From JBHICC01 sp046759385 (GTDB lineage: Bacteria > Pseudomonadota > Gammaproteobacteria > Acidiferrobacterales > SPGG2), in assembly GCA_046759385.1 (NCBI GenBank), contig JBHICC010000016.1, forward strand, positions 1-52,500: DNA of 52,500 nucleotides, written 5' to 3'. A model generated the notes under the pieces. It was not told the DNA's origin. It ran no database searches and saw only the letters and a program-made list of their open reading frames with translations. Position numbers and translations under genes: made by a program. Shown in pieces: positions 25,294 through 33,791 of this stretch (position 1 is its first letter; every line of letters begins with the position of its first letter).

Positions 25294-26099
25294 TGTGGTG
25301 GCGCGCGGCTAGCACGCTAGCCGCGCTCGCTATGTTCACTGCGGGCCCTGCAGCAGCCGGTGATCAACCCAGTGTCGCTGTCATCGGGATCGTTATGGAC
25401 GATCTCGGCTACAGTCTTGCCGACGGCGAGCGCGTGATCCGATTGCCGGGTGCGGTCGCATGCGCAATTCTTCCACATACCCCTTATGGTGAGCGACTGG
25501 CTCGTCAGGCATACGCACACCACAAGGAAGTGATTCTGCACTTACCGATGGAGTCGTTGAATGAGACCTCGCTCGGCCCCGGTGCTTTGGATTCTCGGAT
25601 GCGCGCTCTCGACATCTTCATTGCCTTACAGAGCGGTTTACAAGCGGTTCCACACGCCGCGGGCGTGAGCAATCACATGGGTAGCTTCCTGACCCAACAA
25701 CCGCAAGCTATGCAATGGCTAATGGCGGCAATTGCCAGCAAGGGTGATTTGTTCTTCGTCGATTCGCGCACAACGGCCCAAAGCGTAGCGGCCAAGCTAG
25801 CACAGGAGGCGGAGATCCCCAGCTTGGAGCGCGATATATTTTTAGATGACCAACGAGACACCGACTCGATTCGCGCACGGCTCGATGAGCTGTTAGCGCT
25901 CGCGCGCAAGCGCGGTACCGCTGTGGCCATTGCTCATCCCTACGAAGAAACTTTGCGGGTGTTAAAAGAGCGCCTGCGCGCCCTGCCGGCAAGTGGTTAC
26001 CGCCTGGCACGCCTCGGCGAGATTCTGGCCATTCGGGCGCGTCTGAAGGTACCCGCGCGTCGTGGCCCCGGCGCAGTGGGCGCTCGTCCCGGCGGGTGA
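25293..26099 (+). CDS. Divergent polysaccharide deacetylase family protein (YibQ-like)
   Basis: This 268-aa exported protein has a signal peptide (ending GPAAAGD) and a NodB-like fold in its divergent form: IGIVMDDLGYS, ILPHTPYGERLA, VILHLPMESL, GVSNHMGS, FFVDSRTTA and a late AIAHPYEET. Family members are periplasmic, and their substrate is not established. Its ATG shares one base with the ctpA stop, so the two are coupled. The Asp-Asp and the His of SNHMGS are conserved positions in this family. Confidence 0.88.
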   Translation: MWWRAASTLAALAMFTAGPAAAGDQPSVAVIGIVMDDLGYSLADGERVIRLPGAVACAILPHTPYGERLARQAYAHHKEVILHLPMESLNETSLGPGALDSRMRALDIFIALQSGLQAVPHAAGVSNHMGSFLTQQPQAMQWLMAAIASKGDLFFVDSRTTAQSVAAKLAQEAEIPSLERDIFLDDQRDTDSIRARLDELLALARKRGTAVAIAHPYEETLRVLKERLRALPASGYRLARLGEILAIRARLKVPARRGPGAVGARPGG

Positions 26100-26120
26100 C
26101 GGGGCTAGGTGCGATCGGAG

Positions 26121-26879
26121 TTAGCGACGGAAATCGTAGCGCGTGCTGAAAAAGATTCGACTTCGATCGTAACGGTAGGGTCTGAGGCTAAGCTCATCCG
26201 CGGTATAGTCAGCACCAGCTCGCAAGCGCAAGTTGGGCTGAATCTGCCAATCCCAGCCCGCAGTTAATCGGGAATACTCGGGGACTGCCAGCGGGTCATC
26301 GCCGACGTCTTGCTCATAGTCGCTACGCAACATATGCACCGAAACAAACGGCGTGTGTTTTTCAAACAAAGTCAGGCGACCGGAAAAGCTTACACCGAAA
26401 TAGCGACGGTCGAGGTGACGGTAAAGGTCGTCCTTGGCGCTTTCGTCGCCATAAAACACACTACTGGTAAGACTCGGACGGAGCTTTCCCTGCCATCGGT
26501 TTTGCCAGGCGACAGAAGCAACGCTGCCAATCGTGCTGTAAGGTTTAACGCGGTGGTCAGGGTTGGGCTCGTCGCCGTGGCCCGCGGAGAAAGCGAGACT
26601 TTGTCGGTGGCCCAAGCGGTGCTCCCACCTAACGGCCAGAAGCCGGTCACGACGCTCGCCGTAGCCGTTCAAGACCGGCTGACGCGTAAACGGTAACTCC
26701 CACAGCCCGCGCTCCCGCTCCTCGGCCCGGACGGTACCGTGGTCTGATGCACCAGCCGCGTAGAGCTGCAACTGACCCTCGGCGTGTGCGACAGCGCTAA
26801 CCCACCCCGCCAGTGGGAATCCAAGCGCTAGAAACAATAATAATATGCGACAGCGCGCAAACATTATGCGGCGTGGCAC
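26121..26879 (-). CDS. Outer-membrane beta-barrel protein of unknown function
   Basis: This 252-aa protein has a signal peptide (cleavage near VAHAEG), and the remainder is alternating beta strands with aromatic residues, ending RSRIFFSTRYDFRR. The pattern of the last 100 residues (YSRLTAGWDWQIQPNLRLRAG, YDRSRIFFSTRYDF) resembles the C-terminal barrel domain seen in Slam/TPR-linked outer-membrane proteins, but without the TPR part. It converges on the deacetylase gene with 21 bases between stops. Function is not inferable. Confidence 0.65.
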   Translation of the reverse strand: MPRRIMFARCRILLLFLALGFPLAGWVSAVAHAEGQLQLYAAGASDHGTVRAEERERGLWELPFTRQPVLNGYGERRDRLLAVRWEHRLGHRQSLAFSAGHGDEPNPDHRVKPYSTIGSVASVAWQNRWQGKLRPSLTSSVFYGDESAKDDLYRHLDRRYFGVSFSGRLTLFEKHTPFVSVHMLRSDYEQDVGDDPLAVPEYSRLTAGWDWQIQPNLRLRAGADYTADELSLRPYRYDRSRIFFSTRYDFRR

Positions 26880-26951
26880 TAAAATGGTGGCCCCTCTATT
26901 TTCAACTACTATATACCCCCGCCGGTTCGTTGGGAACCTAGCGACAAACGG

Positions 26952-28613
26952 CTAGTGAGAATCCCGACGAGGCCACGCGCCGACCAGACATACGGCGCCG
27001 AGGCCGGCCAGCAACCAGCCTAGCAATGCGCTCGCCGCCCAGCCGGGTGGACCATAGAAATTGACCCCAAGCGCGACGACGCTGGAAACTAGCAAGCCAC
27101 TGCCAACGATTGCAAAGAATAAACGCCGGTAGTTGGAACGGATTTGGGTGCGCAGGCCTTGCAGCTCCTGCGACTTCCATCCCAGCTCCAGATCGCCGGA
27201 GCGCGCTTTCTCGAGGACGTCGTGCGCGATCCCGGGCAACTGTGGCGCAATTTCCCACCAACGGGGAAGCTCCTTGCGCAAGCCTCGCAGCAGGGCCCGC
27301 GGGCCGAGGTGCTCGCGGGTCCATTGCTCCAGAAACGGCTTGGCCGTCTCCCACAGATCAAGCTCAGGGTACAAACGCCGGCCCAGACCCTCGATGTTGA
27401 ACAAGGTTTTCTGGAGCAAGACCAATTGCGGTTGCACCTCCATGTTGAAACGCCGTGCTGTTTGAAACAGGTGCAACAGCAATCGGCCAAAGGAGATATC
27501 TTTGATCGGCTTGGCAAAGATGGGTTCACACACGGCCCGGATCGCAGCCTCGAACTCATCCACCCGGGTGCCCGCAGGCACCCAGCCCGCCCGTAAGTGA
27601 GATTCCGATACAGCTCGATAATCGCGATTAAAAAAAGCGAGGAAGTTCTCCGCTAAGTAGCGTTTATCCTGCTCACCGAGCGAACCCATGATTCCGAAAT
27701 CGACTGCGCGATACTGTCCATCAGGAGTAACGAAGATGTTGCCAGGATGCATATCCGCATGAAAGAAACCATCACGGAAAGCTTGCGTAAAGAATATCTT
27801 CACGCCGTTGTGTGCCAGACGGCGCATGTCCACACCTGCTGCCCGAAGCGCTTCGACGTTGCTAATGGGGATCCCGGTAATGCGTTCCATCACCATGACT
27901 TCGCGTCGTGTCAGGTCCCAGTAGACCTTCGGCACATAGAGCATATCTGAGTCTGAAAAGTTCGCGCGCAGCTGGCTCGCGTTTGCTGCCTCTCGTTGTA
28001 GGTCGAGTTCGTCTTGAAGCGTCTTGTAGAACTCGTCGACCACTTCGGTTGGCCGCAGCCGCCGGGCGTCAGCTGAATAGCGCGCCGCCAGTCTCGCTAA
28101 GGTGTAGAGCACGCCGATATCGCGTCCGATCACGCGCTCAACACCAGGGCGAAGGACTTTTACCGCTACGTCGGTATCGTCTCGTAATTGAGCAAAGTGC
28201 ACTTGCGCCACCGATGCCGATGCGCCCGGTGTACGATCAAAGTGCAGGAAGTGCTCATCAAGCGGCCCACCATACGCTTGCTCAATGATGGCGGCCGCTT
28301 GCTCGCCCGGAAAAGGGGGGACCCGATCCTGCAGCTTGCTTAGTTCATCGGCAATGTCCTCCGGCAGGAGGTCCGGTCGCGTTGAAAGAATCTGCCCGAA
28401 CTTAACGAAGATCGGACCCAGCTCCTCGAGCGCCTCGCGCAGACGCACACCACGCACGATAGCCGGCCGCGCTCGCCAGCGCCATGGCATCACTCGCAAC
28501 AGCAACCGATACGGCCGAAAGAGATGGATAGCCGTCACAAACTCATCGAGATCGTGTTTGACAAAAATGCGCGTAATGCGCAGCAGGCGCTTCAGTTGCG
28601 CTAGTCGAACCAT
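26952..28613 (-). CDS. ubiB: Ubiquinone biosynthesis accessory kinase-like protein UbiB
   Basis: This 553-aa atypical kinase of the ADCK/ABC1 family supports ubiquinone synthesis at the membrane. Its KxGQ signature reads LGPIFVKFGQILSTRPDLLP. The Ala-rich nucleotide loop (ASASVAQVHFAQL) and the catalytic-loop region HADMHPGNIFV with the DFG-like VDFGIMG are present. Two membrane helices close the C-terminus (about 495-545). The start overlaps the ubiJ stop as TGATG. Confidence 0.96.
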   Translation of the reverse strand: MVRLAQLKRLLRITRIFVKHDLDEFVTAIHLFRPYRLLLRVMPWRWRARPAIVRGVRLREALEELGPIFVKFGQILSTRPDLLPEDIADELSKLQDRVPPFPGEQAAAIIEQAYGGPLDEHFLHFDRTPGASASVAQVHFAQLRDDTDVAVKVLRPGVERVIGRDIGVLYTLARLAARYSADARRLRPTEVVDEFYKTLQDELDLQREAANASQLRANFSDSDMLYVPKVYWDLTRREVMVMERITGIPISNVEALRAAGVDMRRLAHNGVKIFFTQAFRDGFFHADMHPGNIFVTPDGQYRAVDFGIMGSLGEQDKRYLAENFLAFFNRDYRAVSESHLRAGWVPAGTRVDEFEAAIRAVCEPIFAKPIKDISFGRLLLHLFQTARRFNMEVQPQLVLLQKTLFNIEGLGRRLYPELDLWETAKPFLEQWTREHLGPRALLRGLRKELPRWWEIAPQLPGIAHDVLEKARSGDLELGWKSQELQGLRTQIRSNYRRLFFAIVGSGLLVSSVVALGVNFYGPPGWAASALLGWLLAGLGAVCLVGAWPRRDSH

Positions 28614-29251
28614 CAGGGCAATTCCCGCAGCTGACGTATTCTGGCCTCGAGACGATCAGTGTCGGCACGCAATCTGTCGACGGCCGTTAGAAAGGCGTCC
28701 ACCCGCACCTTGGGGGCCAGCACCCTCGCCTCCTCCTGCAAATACTCGCCCAGATCCTCGCGGAACGTCGTGAGCGATGCCTTACCCCAGCGGCCGATTG
28801 CTCGCATCGCGTTGCCGAGGCTGCGTGCACCGACGTCTCCGATGACTCGCGACGCTTGCTCTTCCCAATCAACGTCGAACCCTTCCATGATGCGTTGAAA
28901 CCTCCGTCCTAGCTCGATATCGCCGGTGATCTCAAGTTCGCCAGGTGAGAATGGCAACGGTGTCGTCGAACCCATGAGCCGCGAAAGCGCGGAAGACGTA
29001 CCGCGCAGAGTAACATCCGGTGAACGGTCGCATTGGGAAAACAGGCGCAATCCTGCGTCGGTAGGAGAAACGAAAAGCGCCAGCGCTGGCGCACCATGGC
29101 GGATCACATGAATAGCGACGAGCTTTCCCTGCAGCTCGGCGAGCTGGTGCATGGTCTCGCGATCCATGCGCAGCAAGCCATTGAGCGTGCGCTCGAGGGC
29201 AAGGAGTAGAGGTCCTAGTAACTCGCCGGCGTGTGGGTGGTCGTCAACCAC
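28613..29251 (-). CDS. ubiJ: Ubiquinone biosynthesis accessory factor UbiJ (SCP2 domain)
   Basis: This 212-aa protein has an N-terminal SCP2 lipid-binding domain (about residues 20-115, with LRLFSQCDRSPDVTLRG and ELEITGDIELGRRFQ) and a C-terminal helical/coiled-coil part (DAFLTAVDRLRADTDRLEAR). UbiJ binds ubiquinone intermediates in the cytosolic Ubi complex. The ubiE-ubiJ-ubiB order and the one-base overlap with ubiB support the name. Confidence 0.92.
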   Translation of the reverse strand: MVDDHPHAGELLGPLLLALERTLNGLLRMDRETMHQLAELQGKLVAIHVIRHGAPALALFVSPTDAGLRLFSQCDRSPDVTLRGTSSALSRLMGSTTPLPFSPGELEITGDIELGRRFQRIMEGFDVDWEEQASRVIGDVGARSLGNAMRAIGRWGKASLTTFREDLGEYLQEEARVLAPKVRVDAFLTAVDRLRADTDRLEARIRQLRELP

Positions 29252-29298
29252 TTGGCACCGCGATCTGGCTGGCGGTCATGGGTTTCACAGGCGCACAC

Positions 29299-30060
29299 TC
29301 AGAGCTTAAAGCCCTTGTGAAGCGCCACGATTCCCCCGCTTAGATTAAAATGATGTACACGTGCGAAGCCTTGCCGGTCCATCATTTCCGTTAAGGTGGC
29401 TTGATCAGGATGCCGCCGAATCGATTCGGCGAGGTAGCGGTAGCTGCCTTCATCGCGCGCGACTACCCGACCAAGAAAAGGGAGCACGCTAAACGAGTAC
29501 CCATCGTAAAGTTTTCCGAGCGTGCTGAACCTCGGGCGTGAAAACTCAAGTACCAATAGCCGACCCCCGGGCCTCAGGATTCGAAACATCGCCGCCAACG
29601 CATCTTCCATGTGCGTAACGTTGCGTAGCCCGAACCCAATGCTCACGCAGTCAAATTGTTCGTCCGGAAACGGCAATGTCTGTGCATCTGCCTGCACGAG
29701 ATGGACATTACCAGCGAGCCCTGCATCGGCGAGGCGCTGACGTCCCACCTCCAGCATCGCAAGGTTGATATCGGCAATAACGACTTGACCGGCTGGACCC
29801 ACTCGCCTCGCAAACAGACGGGCGAGATCGCCTGTACCGCCAGCGACATCGACCACTTGGTGACCTTCACGAACGCCGCTTTGTAGCACTGCAAAGCGCT
29901 TCCACAGACGATGAAAACCGAAAGACATGAGATCGTTCATCAGATCGTATCTGTCGGCGACCGAATCAAACACCTGGGCGACAAGCCCCGATTTGGCTTG
30001 CTCTGGGACCTCGCGATAGCCGAAATGTGTGGTTCTCGATTTACCGGTGTTGCCCGCCAT
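29299..30060 (-). CDS. ubiE: Bifunctional demethylmenaquinone / 2-methoxy-6-polyprenyl-benzoquinol methyltransferase
   Basis: This 253-aa SAM methyltransferase performs the C-methylation in ubiquinone (and, if present, menaquinone) synthesis. It shows VFDSVADRYDLMNDLMSFG, the SAM loop VVDVAGGTGDLARLF, and the UbiE signatures FDCVSIGFGLRNVTH and LEFSRPRF, ending in GGIVALHKGFKL. It heads the ubiE-ubiJ-ubiB set, 11 bases behind the DUF971 gene. Confidence 0.97.
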   Translation of the reverse strand: MAGNTGKSRTTHFGYREVPEQAKSGLVAQVFDSVADRYDLMNDLMSFGFHRLWKRFAVLQSGVREGHQVVDVAGGTGDLARLFARRVGPAGQVVIADINLAMLEVGRQRLADAGLAGNVHLVQADAQTLPFPDEQFDCVSIGFGLRNVTHMEDALAAMFRILRPGGRLLVLEFSRPRFSTLGKLYDGYSFSVLPFLGRVVARDEGSYRYLAESIRRHPDQATLTEMMDRQGFARVHHFNLSGGIVALHKGFKL

Positions 30061-30071
30061 GCTTCACGTGC

Positions 30072-30449
30072 TCAATGCGCCGGCTTGACATCGCGCTTAT
30101 GGCCGGCTTTGGCCAGACGCTCTAGATATTGCTGCCATAAACGCTCTTGATTAACCCCAAGGTGATAAAGCCATTCCCATGAGTACAAACCGGTATTGTG
30201 GCCATCATCGAAGTACAAGCGCACAGCATAGGTCCCCACAGGCTCAAGATTGATGATACAGACGTTCTCTTTGCCGATCTGCAGGACCTCCTGACCGGGA
30301 CCATGCCCTTGTACTTCCGCCGAAGGTGAGTACACGCGCAGATACTCGCACGGAAAACGGAAGCGCGAGTCGTTATCAAACACCACTTCAAGGATCCTGG
30401 ATTTCTGGTGTAAACGAACGTCTGTCGGTCTGGGTCTTTTCGTCGTCAC
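30072..30449 (-). CDS. DUF971 (gamma-butyrobetaine hydroxylase-like N-terminal) domain protein
   Basis: This 125-aa cytosolic protein carries LEVVFDNDSRFRFPCEYLRVYSPSAEVQGHG, VGTYAVRLYFDDGHNTGLYSWEWLYHLG and a basic tail. This matches the small stand-alone DUF971 proteins; related proteins have been linked to Fe-S cluster handling, but the role is not settled. It is adjacent to ubiE as in many beta- and gammaproteobacteria, suggesting a quinone or redox connection. Confidence 0.87.
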   Translation of the reverse strand: MTTKRPRPTDVRLHQKSRILEVVFDNDSRFRFPCEYLRVYSPSAEVQGHGPGQEVLQIGKENVCIINLEPVGTYAVRLYFDDGHNTGLYSWEWLYHLGVNQERLWQQYLERLAKAGHKRDVKPAH

Positions 30450-30552
30450 ATCGACTGTGCTCTGTTGCTCTCAATTGCAGAACTTGATTATACCGCTTAG
30501 TTACGCGTGACCGGGCGACGCCGCATACGGGGAAAGAGTTGCCGGTCGAGCC

Positions 30553-31821
30553 TCAGGGCACCAACGAGTACTCGATCAACATGCCCTTAAACATGAAAAA
30601 GAACATGATCGCGAGCAGCGCGCCCGCCGGCAAGGTGACTACCCAGGACATGAATATATTGCTGACGACGCGGAGGTCGAGCGCCGCGATGCCGCGAGCA
30701 AAACCCACACCCAACACGGCTCCTACGAGTGTGTGGGTCGTCGATATGGGCAGTCCAGTGAACGAAGCCAATACGACCGTGCTGGCCGCGGATAGATTCG
30801 CTGCAAACCCTCGACTCGGCGTAAGCTCGGTAATTCGCTCCCCCACTGTGCGCATTACCCGGTAACCGAAAGTGGTTAAACCAATGACGATCCCGGTTCC
30901 GCCGAGGAGCAAGGCCCAGGGCGATAGCGCTGATTCTTGCACGACTTCTCCAGTCTTCACGGTCGTAATGACAGCTGCCATGGGACCGACCGCATTCGCA
31001 ACGTCGTTAGAACCGTGGGCAAAAGCGACGGCCGCAGCAGCAAACACCATCATCACACCAAACACCTTCTCTACGTTCGCATAGTGGAATCGGCGGTCTG
31101 CTTCCGGGTCTATCTTGATGCGACTAACGAGAAGCACACCGAGCGCGGCGGCAGCGAACGCAAACACCAAGGCAAGGCCGACGCTCTCCAGTGCAGAGAG
31201 ATCGAGACCGACGTGTTTCAAACCCTTCGTCAGAGTAAGCATAACAATGACGAAACTGACGGCAAAGACGTAGACAGGTGCATACCGTCTCGCGTTATGC
31301 AGCGGTTCGTTCGTATTAATGATGAGCGTCTGGATGCTGTTGAACACCGCATATGAGATCGCACCAGCAAGTACCGGTGAGACTACCCAGCTTATAGCGA
31401 CGGTACGGACCTTGCCCCACTGAACCGCATCTATGCCTATTCCGACAGCGGCGAAGCCGACTAGGGCACCGATAATGGTGTGCGTCGTTGAAACAGGCCA
31501 GCCTCTACGGGAAGCGATAAAAAGCCAGACACCGGAGGCAAGTAACGCAGCGAGCATTCCGTAAATCAACAGATCCGGCGTATCGGCAAATACAGAGGAC
31601 TCAACAATACCCTTGCGTATCGTCGTGGTTACCTCGCCGCCCGCTAAGTATGCACCCGCAAACTCGAAGATGGCCGCGATAACGACCGCCTGGGCAACAG
31701 TGAGAGCCCGAGATCCGACCGACGTCGCCATCGCGTTGGCGACATCATTGGCACCGATCCCCCAGGCCATGAACAGCCCGAGCGCAGCAGCAAGTGCAAG
31801 TGAGAAAAGGACAGGATCCAC
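30553..31821 (-). CDS. Inorganic phosphate transporter, PiT family
   Basis: This integral membrane protein of about 422 aa carries out proton- or metal-phosphate symport. Both duplicated PiT signatures are present: WGIGANDVANAMATSVGS near the N-terminus and FAHGSNDVANAVGPMAAV in the second half, plus two GLPISTTHT/WPVSTTHT-type repeats. The GTG at 31821 (starting VDPVLFSLAL) gives the usual length and lies 11 bases after the stop of the PhoU-like gene; longer frames overlap that gene. Confidence 0.92.
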   Translation of the reverse strand: MDPVLFSLALAAALGLFMAWGIGANDVANAMATSVGSRALTVAQAVVIAAIFEFAGAYLAGGEVTTTIRKGIVESSVFADTPDLLIYGMLAALLASGVWLFIASRRGWPVSTTHTIIGALVGFAAVGIGIDAVQWGKVRTVAISWVVSPVLAGAISYAVFNSIQTLIINTNEPLHNARRYAPVYVFAVSFVIVMLTLTKGLKHVGLDLSALESVGLALVFAFAAAALGVLLVSRIKIDPEADRRFHYANVEKVFGVMMVFAAAAVAFAHGSNDVANAVGPMAAVITTVKTGEVVQESALSPWALLLGGTGIVIGLTTFGYRVMRTVGERITELTPSRGFAANLSAASTVVLASFTGLPISTTHTLVGAVLGVGFARGIAALDLRVVSNIFMSWVVTLPAGALLAIMFFFMFKGMLIEYSLVP

Positions 31822-31832
31822 GTGCAGATCGG

Positions 31833-32510
31833 CTATTTGGCCAACAACAGCTGAAGTCGACTCCCCACTCGTTGGGCATAGTCTGCGACCATGCCAACCC
31901 ACTCGATCAGACGGTAAATAAACATCACGTCAACCGGCCGCAAATCTTGCTCGAGGCCGAAGAGTACATCGCGTAGCTTTACCTGCATCCGATCCGTATC
32001 GCTTTCTATCGCGTTGAGCTCATCGATCATTGCCTCCACGCGCTGTACCTCCATGCCGCGAAAGCCTGTCTCCAGGAGTTCATCGAGCTCATCGATGATT
32101 CGTAAGGCTTGACCGGACGCATCTAAGATCCGGTCTATGTACCTCATGAAAAGCTCATGCAACTGCGGCGGGAGACGCATTTTACGTCCGAGTACCAACC
32201 CAGCGATGTCTTTGGTCTGATTCGCCATGTTATCTTGCATCATCAGAACATCGAGAAGGTCGCGCCTGTCGACGGGCATGAACAGGCCTGTTGGCAGATC
32301 ATGCCGCAGCGCTTTCTTCCTAGCGTCAGCGTCGTGCTCCAGTTTTGTTACCTCAACTTGTATGCGTCCGACCTCCGCGTCATCGCCCGAGATTACGGCC
32401 GCGAACAGGGGCCTCAGCAACTTAACGCAGGTGTGAACGTTAGTCATATGGTCCTGTAGAGGGCGGATCGGTGATTTACCGAATAGCCGTGTGACGTAGC
32501 CTATGGGCAT
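31833..32510 (-). CDS. PhoU-like (DUF47/TIGR00153-type) regulator of phosphate transporter
   Basis: This 225-aa all-helical cytosolic protein shows MPIGYVTRLFGKSPIRPLQDHM, VTKLEHDADARKKALRHDLPTGLFMPVDRRDL, and LNAIESDTDRMQVKLRDVLFGLE. Its E-x-x-A-D/E-x-x-K/R-type motifs are as in DUF47 proteins. Such proteins pair with PiT transporters, as here, and are thought to restrain or tune phosphate uptake. No Pho box was found in the 138-base upstream gap. Confidence 0.9.
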   Translation of the reverse strand: MPIGYVTRLFGKSPIRPLQDHMTNVHTCVKLLRPLFAAVISGDDAEVGRIQVEVTKLEHDADARKKALRHDLPTGLFMPVDRRDLLDVLMMQDNMANQTKDIAGLVLGRKMRLPPQLHELFMRYIDRILDASGQALRIIDELDELLETGFRGMEVQRVEAMIDELNAIESDTDRMQVKLRDVLFGLEQDLRPVDVMFIYRLIEWVGMVADYAQRVGSRLQLLLAK

Positions 32511-32648
32511 GGGTTCTTCCTATGGGCCACAAAGGACTTAAGGTAAACGCGCGGTGCCCCAGGTAGAGATAACATGAACTAAAGGCTCTAGATCTAGTTT
32601 ATGGTGCTGCTTTACGATGGCGTGGCCGCTGGCTCAAGCGACCGTTTA

Positions 32649-33674
32649 TCAGCCCGTACCGGACTCGCGCAGCCAGCCAGCGACGCGGTTGGAGAAGTAG
32701 CTCAGGATCGCGTCCGCCCCGGCGCGTTTGATCGATACCAGCGACTCTACGATCGCGGCACGCTCGTCCAGCCATCCGTTTTGCGCCCCCGCCATCAGCA
32801 TCGCGTACTCGCCGCTCACTTGATACACGAACGTGGGCACGCCGAAGTGCTCCTTTACGCGCCGCACGATATCGAGATAGGGCAGGCCAGGTTTCACCAT
32901 AACCATATCCGCACCTTCCTCTAGATCCAATGCCACTTCATGCAACGCCTCGTCTGTATTGGCTGGATCCATTTGGTAGGTGTACTTGCTCCCCTTCCCG
33001 AGATTGGCTGCGGAGCCCACCGCATCACGAAATGGCCCGTAGAAAGTCGAAGCGTATTTCGCCGAGTACGCAAGTATGCGAGTTCCACTATGGCCTTGTT
33101 CTTCGAGCGCGTCTCGGATCGCACCGATGCGCCCATCCATCATGTCGGAAGGGGCAACGATGTCGGTGCCGGCTTCGGCGAGCGATAATGCTTGACGCAC
33201 CAAGACCTCAACCGTCTCGTCATTGACCACGTAGCCGCTATCGTCGATTAACCCATCTTGGCCGTGCACGGTAAACGGGTCGAGCGCGACATCGGTGATC
33301 ACACCAAGTTCGGGGAACTCGTGCTTCAGCGCACGCACCGCGCGCTGTACCAAGCCTTCGGGGTTATAGGCCTCCTCCGCTAAAGCCGATTTCTTCTCGC
33401 TCGGCACAACCGGAAACAGCGCGACCGCCGGAACGCCCAAGCTCACCAGGGAGTTAACGTACTTGATTGTACGGTCGATCGTCAGGCGCTCGACCCCCGG
33501 CATTGAGAAGACCGGCTCGGTCTCGTCCGTCCCTTCGATAACAAAGATAGGCTGGATCAGGTCGTCGACGGTCAGATTCGTTTCGCGCATGAGCTTTCGA
33601 CTAGAATTGTCTCGGCGCATGCGTCGTAGGCGCGTCCGCGGAAATCTTCTATGAGTCAGTCTGTCTGTGGCCAC
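32649..33674 (-). CDS. hemB: Delta-aminolevulinic acid dehydratase (porphobilinogen synthase)
   Basis: This 341-aa enzyme joins two 5-aminolevulinate molecules into porphobilinogen for heme. The Schiff-base lysines lie in AYSAKYASTFYGPF and MVMVKPGLPYLD. The metal site reads DVALDPFTVHGQDG and has no cysteines, as in the magnesium-dependent Pseudomonas-type enzyme rather than the zinc type. The start is GTG (33674) with AGGA nine bases upstream. It supplies heme for the oxidase in this window. Confidence 0.96.
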   Translation of the reverse strand: MATDRLTHRRFPRTRLRRMRRDNSSRKLMRETNLTVDDLIQPIFVIEGTDETEPVFSMPGVERLTIDRTIKYVNSLVSLGVPAVALFPVVPSEKKSALAEEAYNPEGLVQRAVRALKHEFPELGVITDVALDPFTVHGQDGLIDDSGYVVNDETVEVLVRQALSLAEAGTDIVAPSDMMDGRIGAIRDALEEQGHSGTRILAYSAKYASTFYGPFRDAVGSAANLGKGSKYTYQMDPANTDEALHEVALDLEEGADMVMVKPGLPYLDIVRRVKEHFGVPTFVYQVSGEYAMLMAGAQNGWLDERAAIVESLVSIKRAGADAILSYFSNRVAGWLRESGTG

Positions 33675-33714
33675 TCAGCGACATCCTGCTTGGTAAGTAC
33701 TTAGGTTATATAGG

Positions 33715-33766
33715 AAAAAACACCGTGCGGCAAACCGCATCCTAAGTTAAAGCTTAGCCGCGGTGT
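33715..33766 (-). terminator. Terminator after the adenylate kinase gene
   Basis: On the minus strand ACACCG (33766-33761) pairs with CGGTGT (33725-33720), enclosing a second perfect hairpin, TGCGGTTTGCCGCA. It is followed by a T-run at 33720-33715. It starts 25 bases past the gene's stop and insulates it from hemB. Confidence 0.75.
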
Positions 33767-33791
33767 ATAAGGCTGGGGTTGATAGCAGAAG

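Noticed and set aside
32511..32648. Pho box upstream of the PhoU-like/PiT genes
   Set aside because: Only a CTAGATCTAG palindrome is present; no direct repeats of the Pho-box type are seen.
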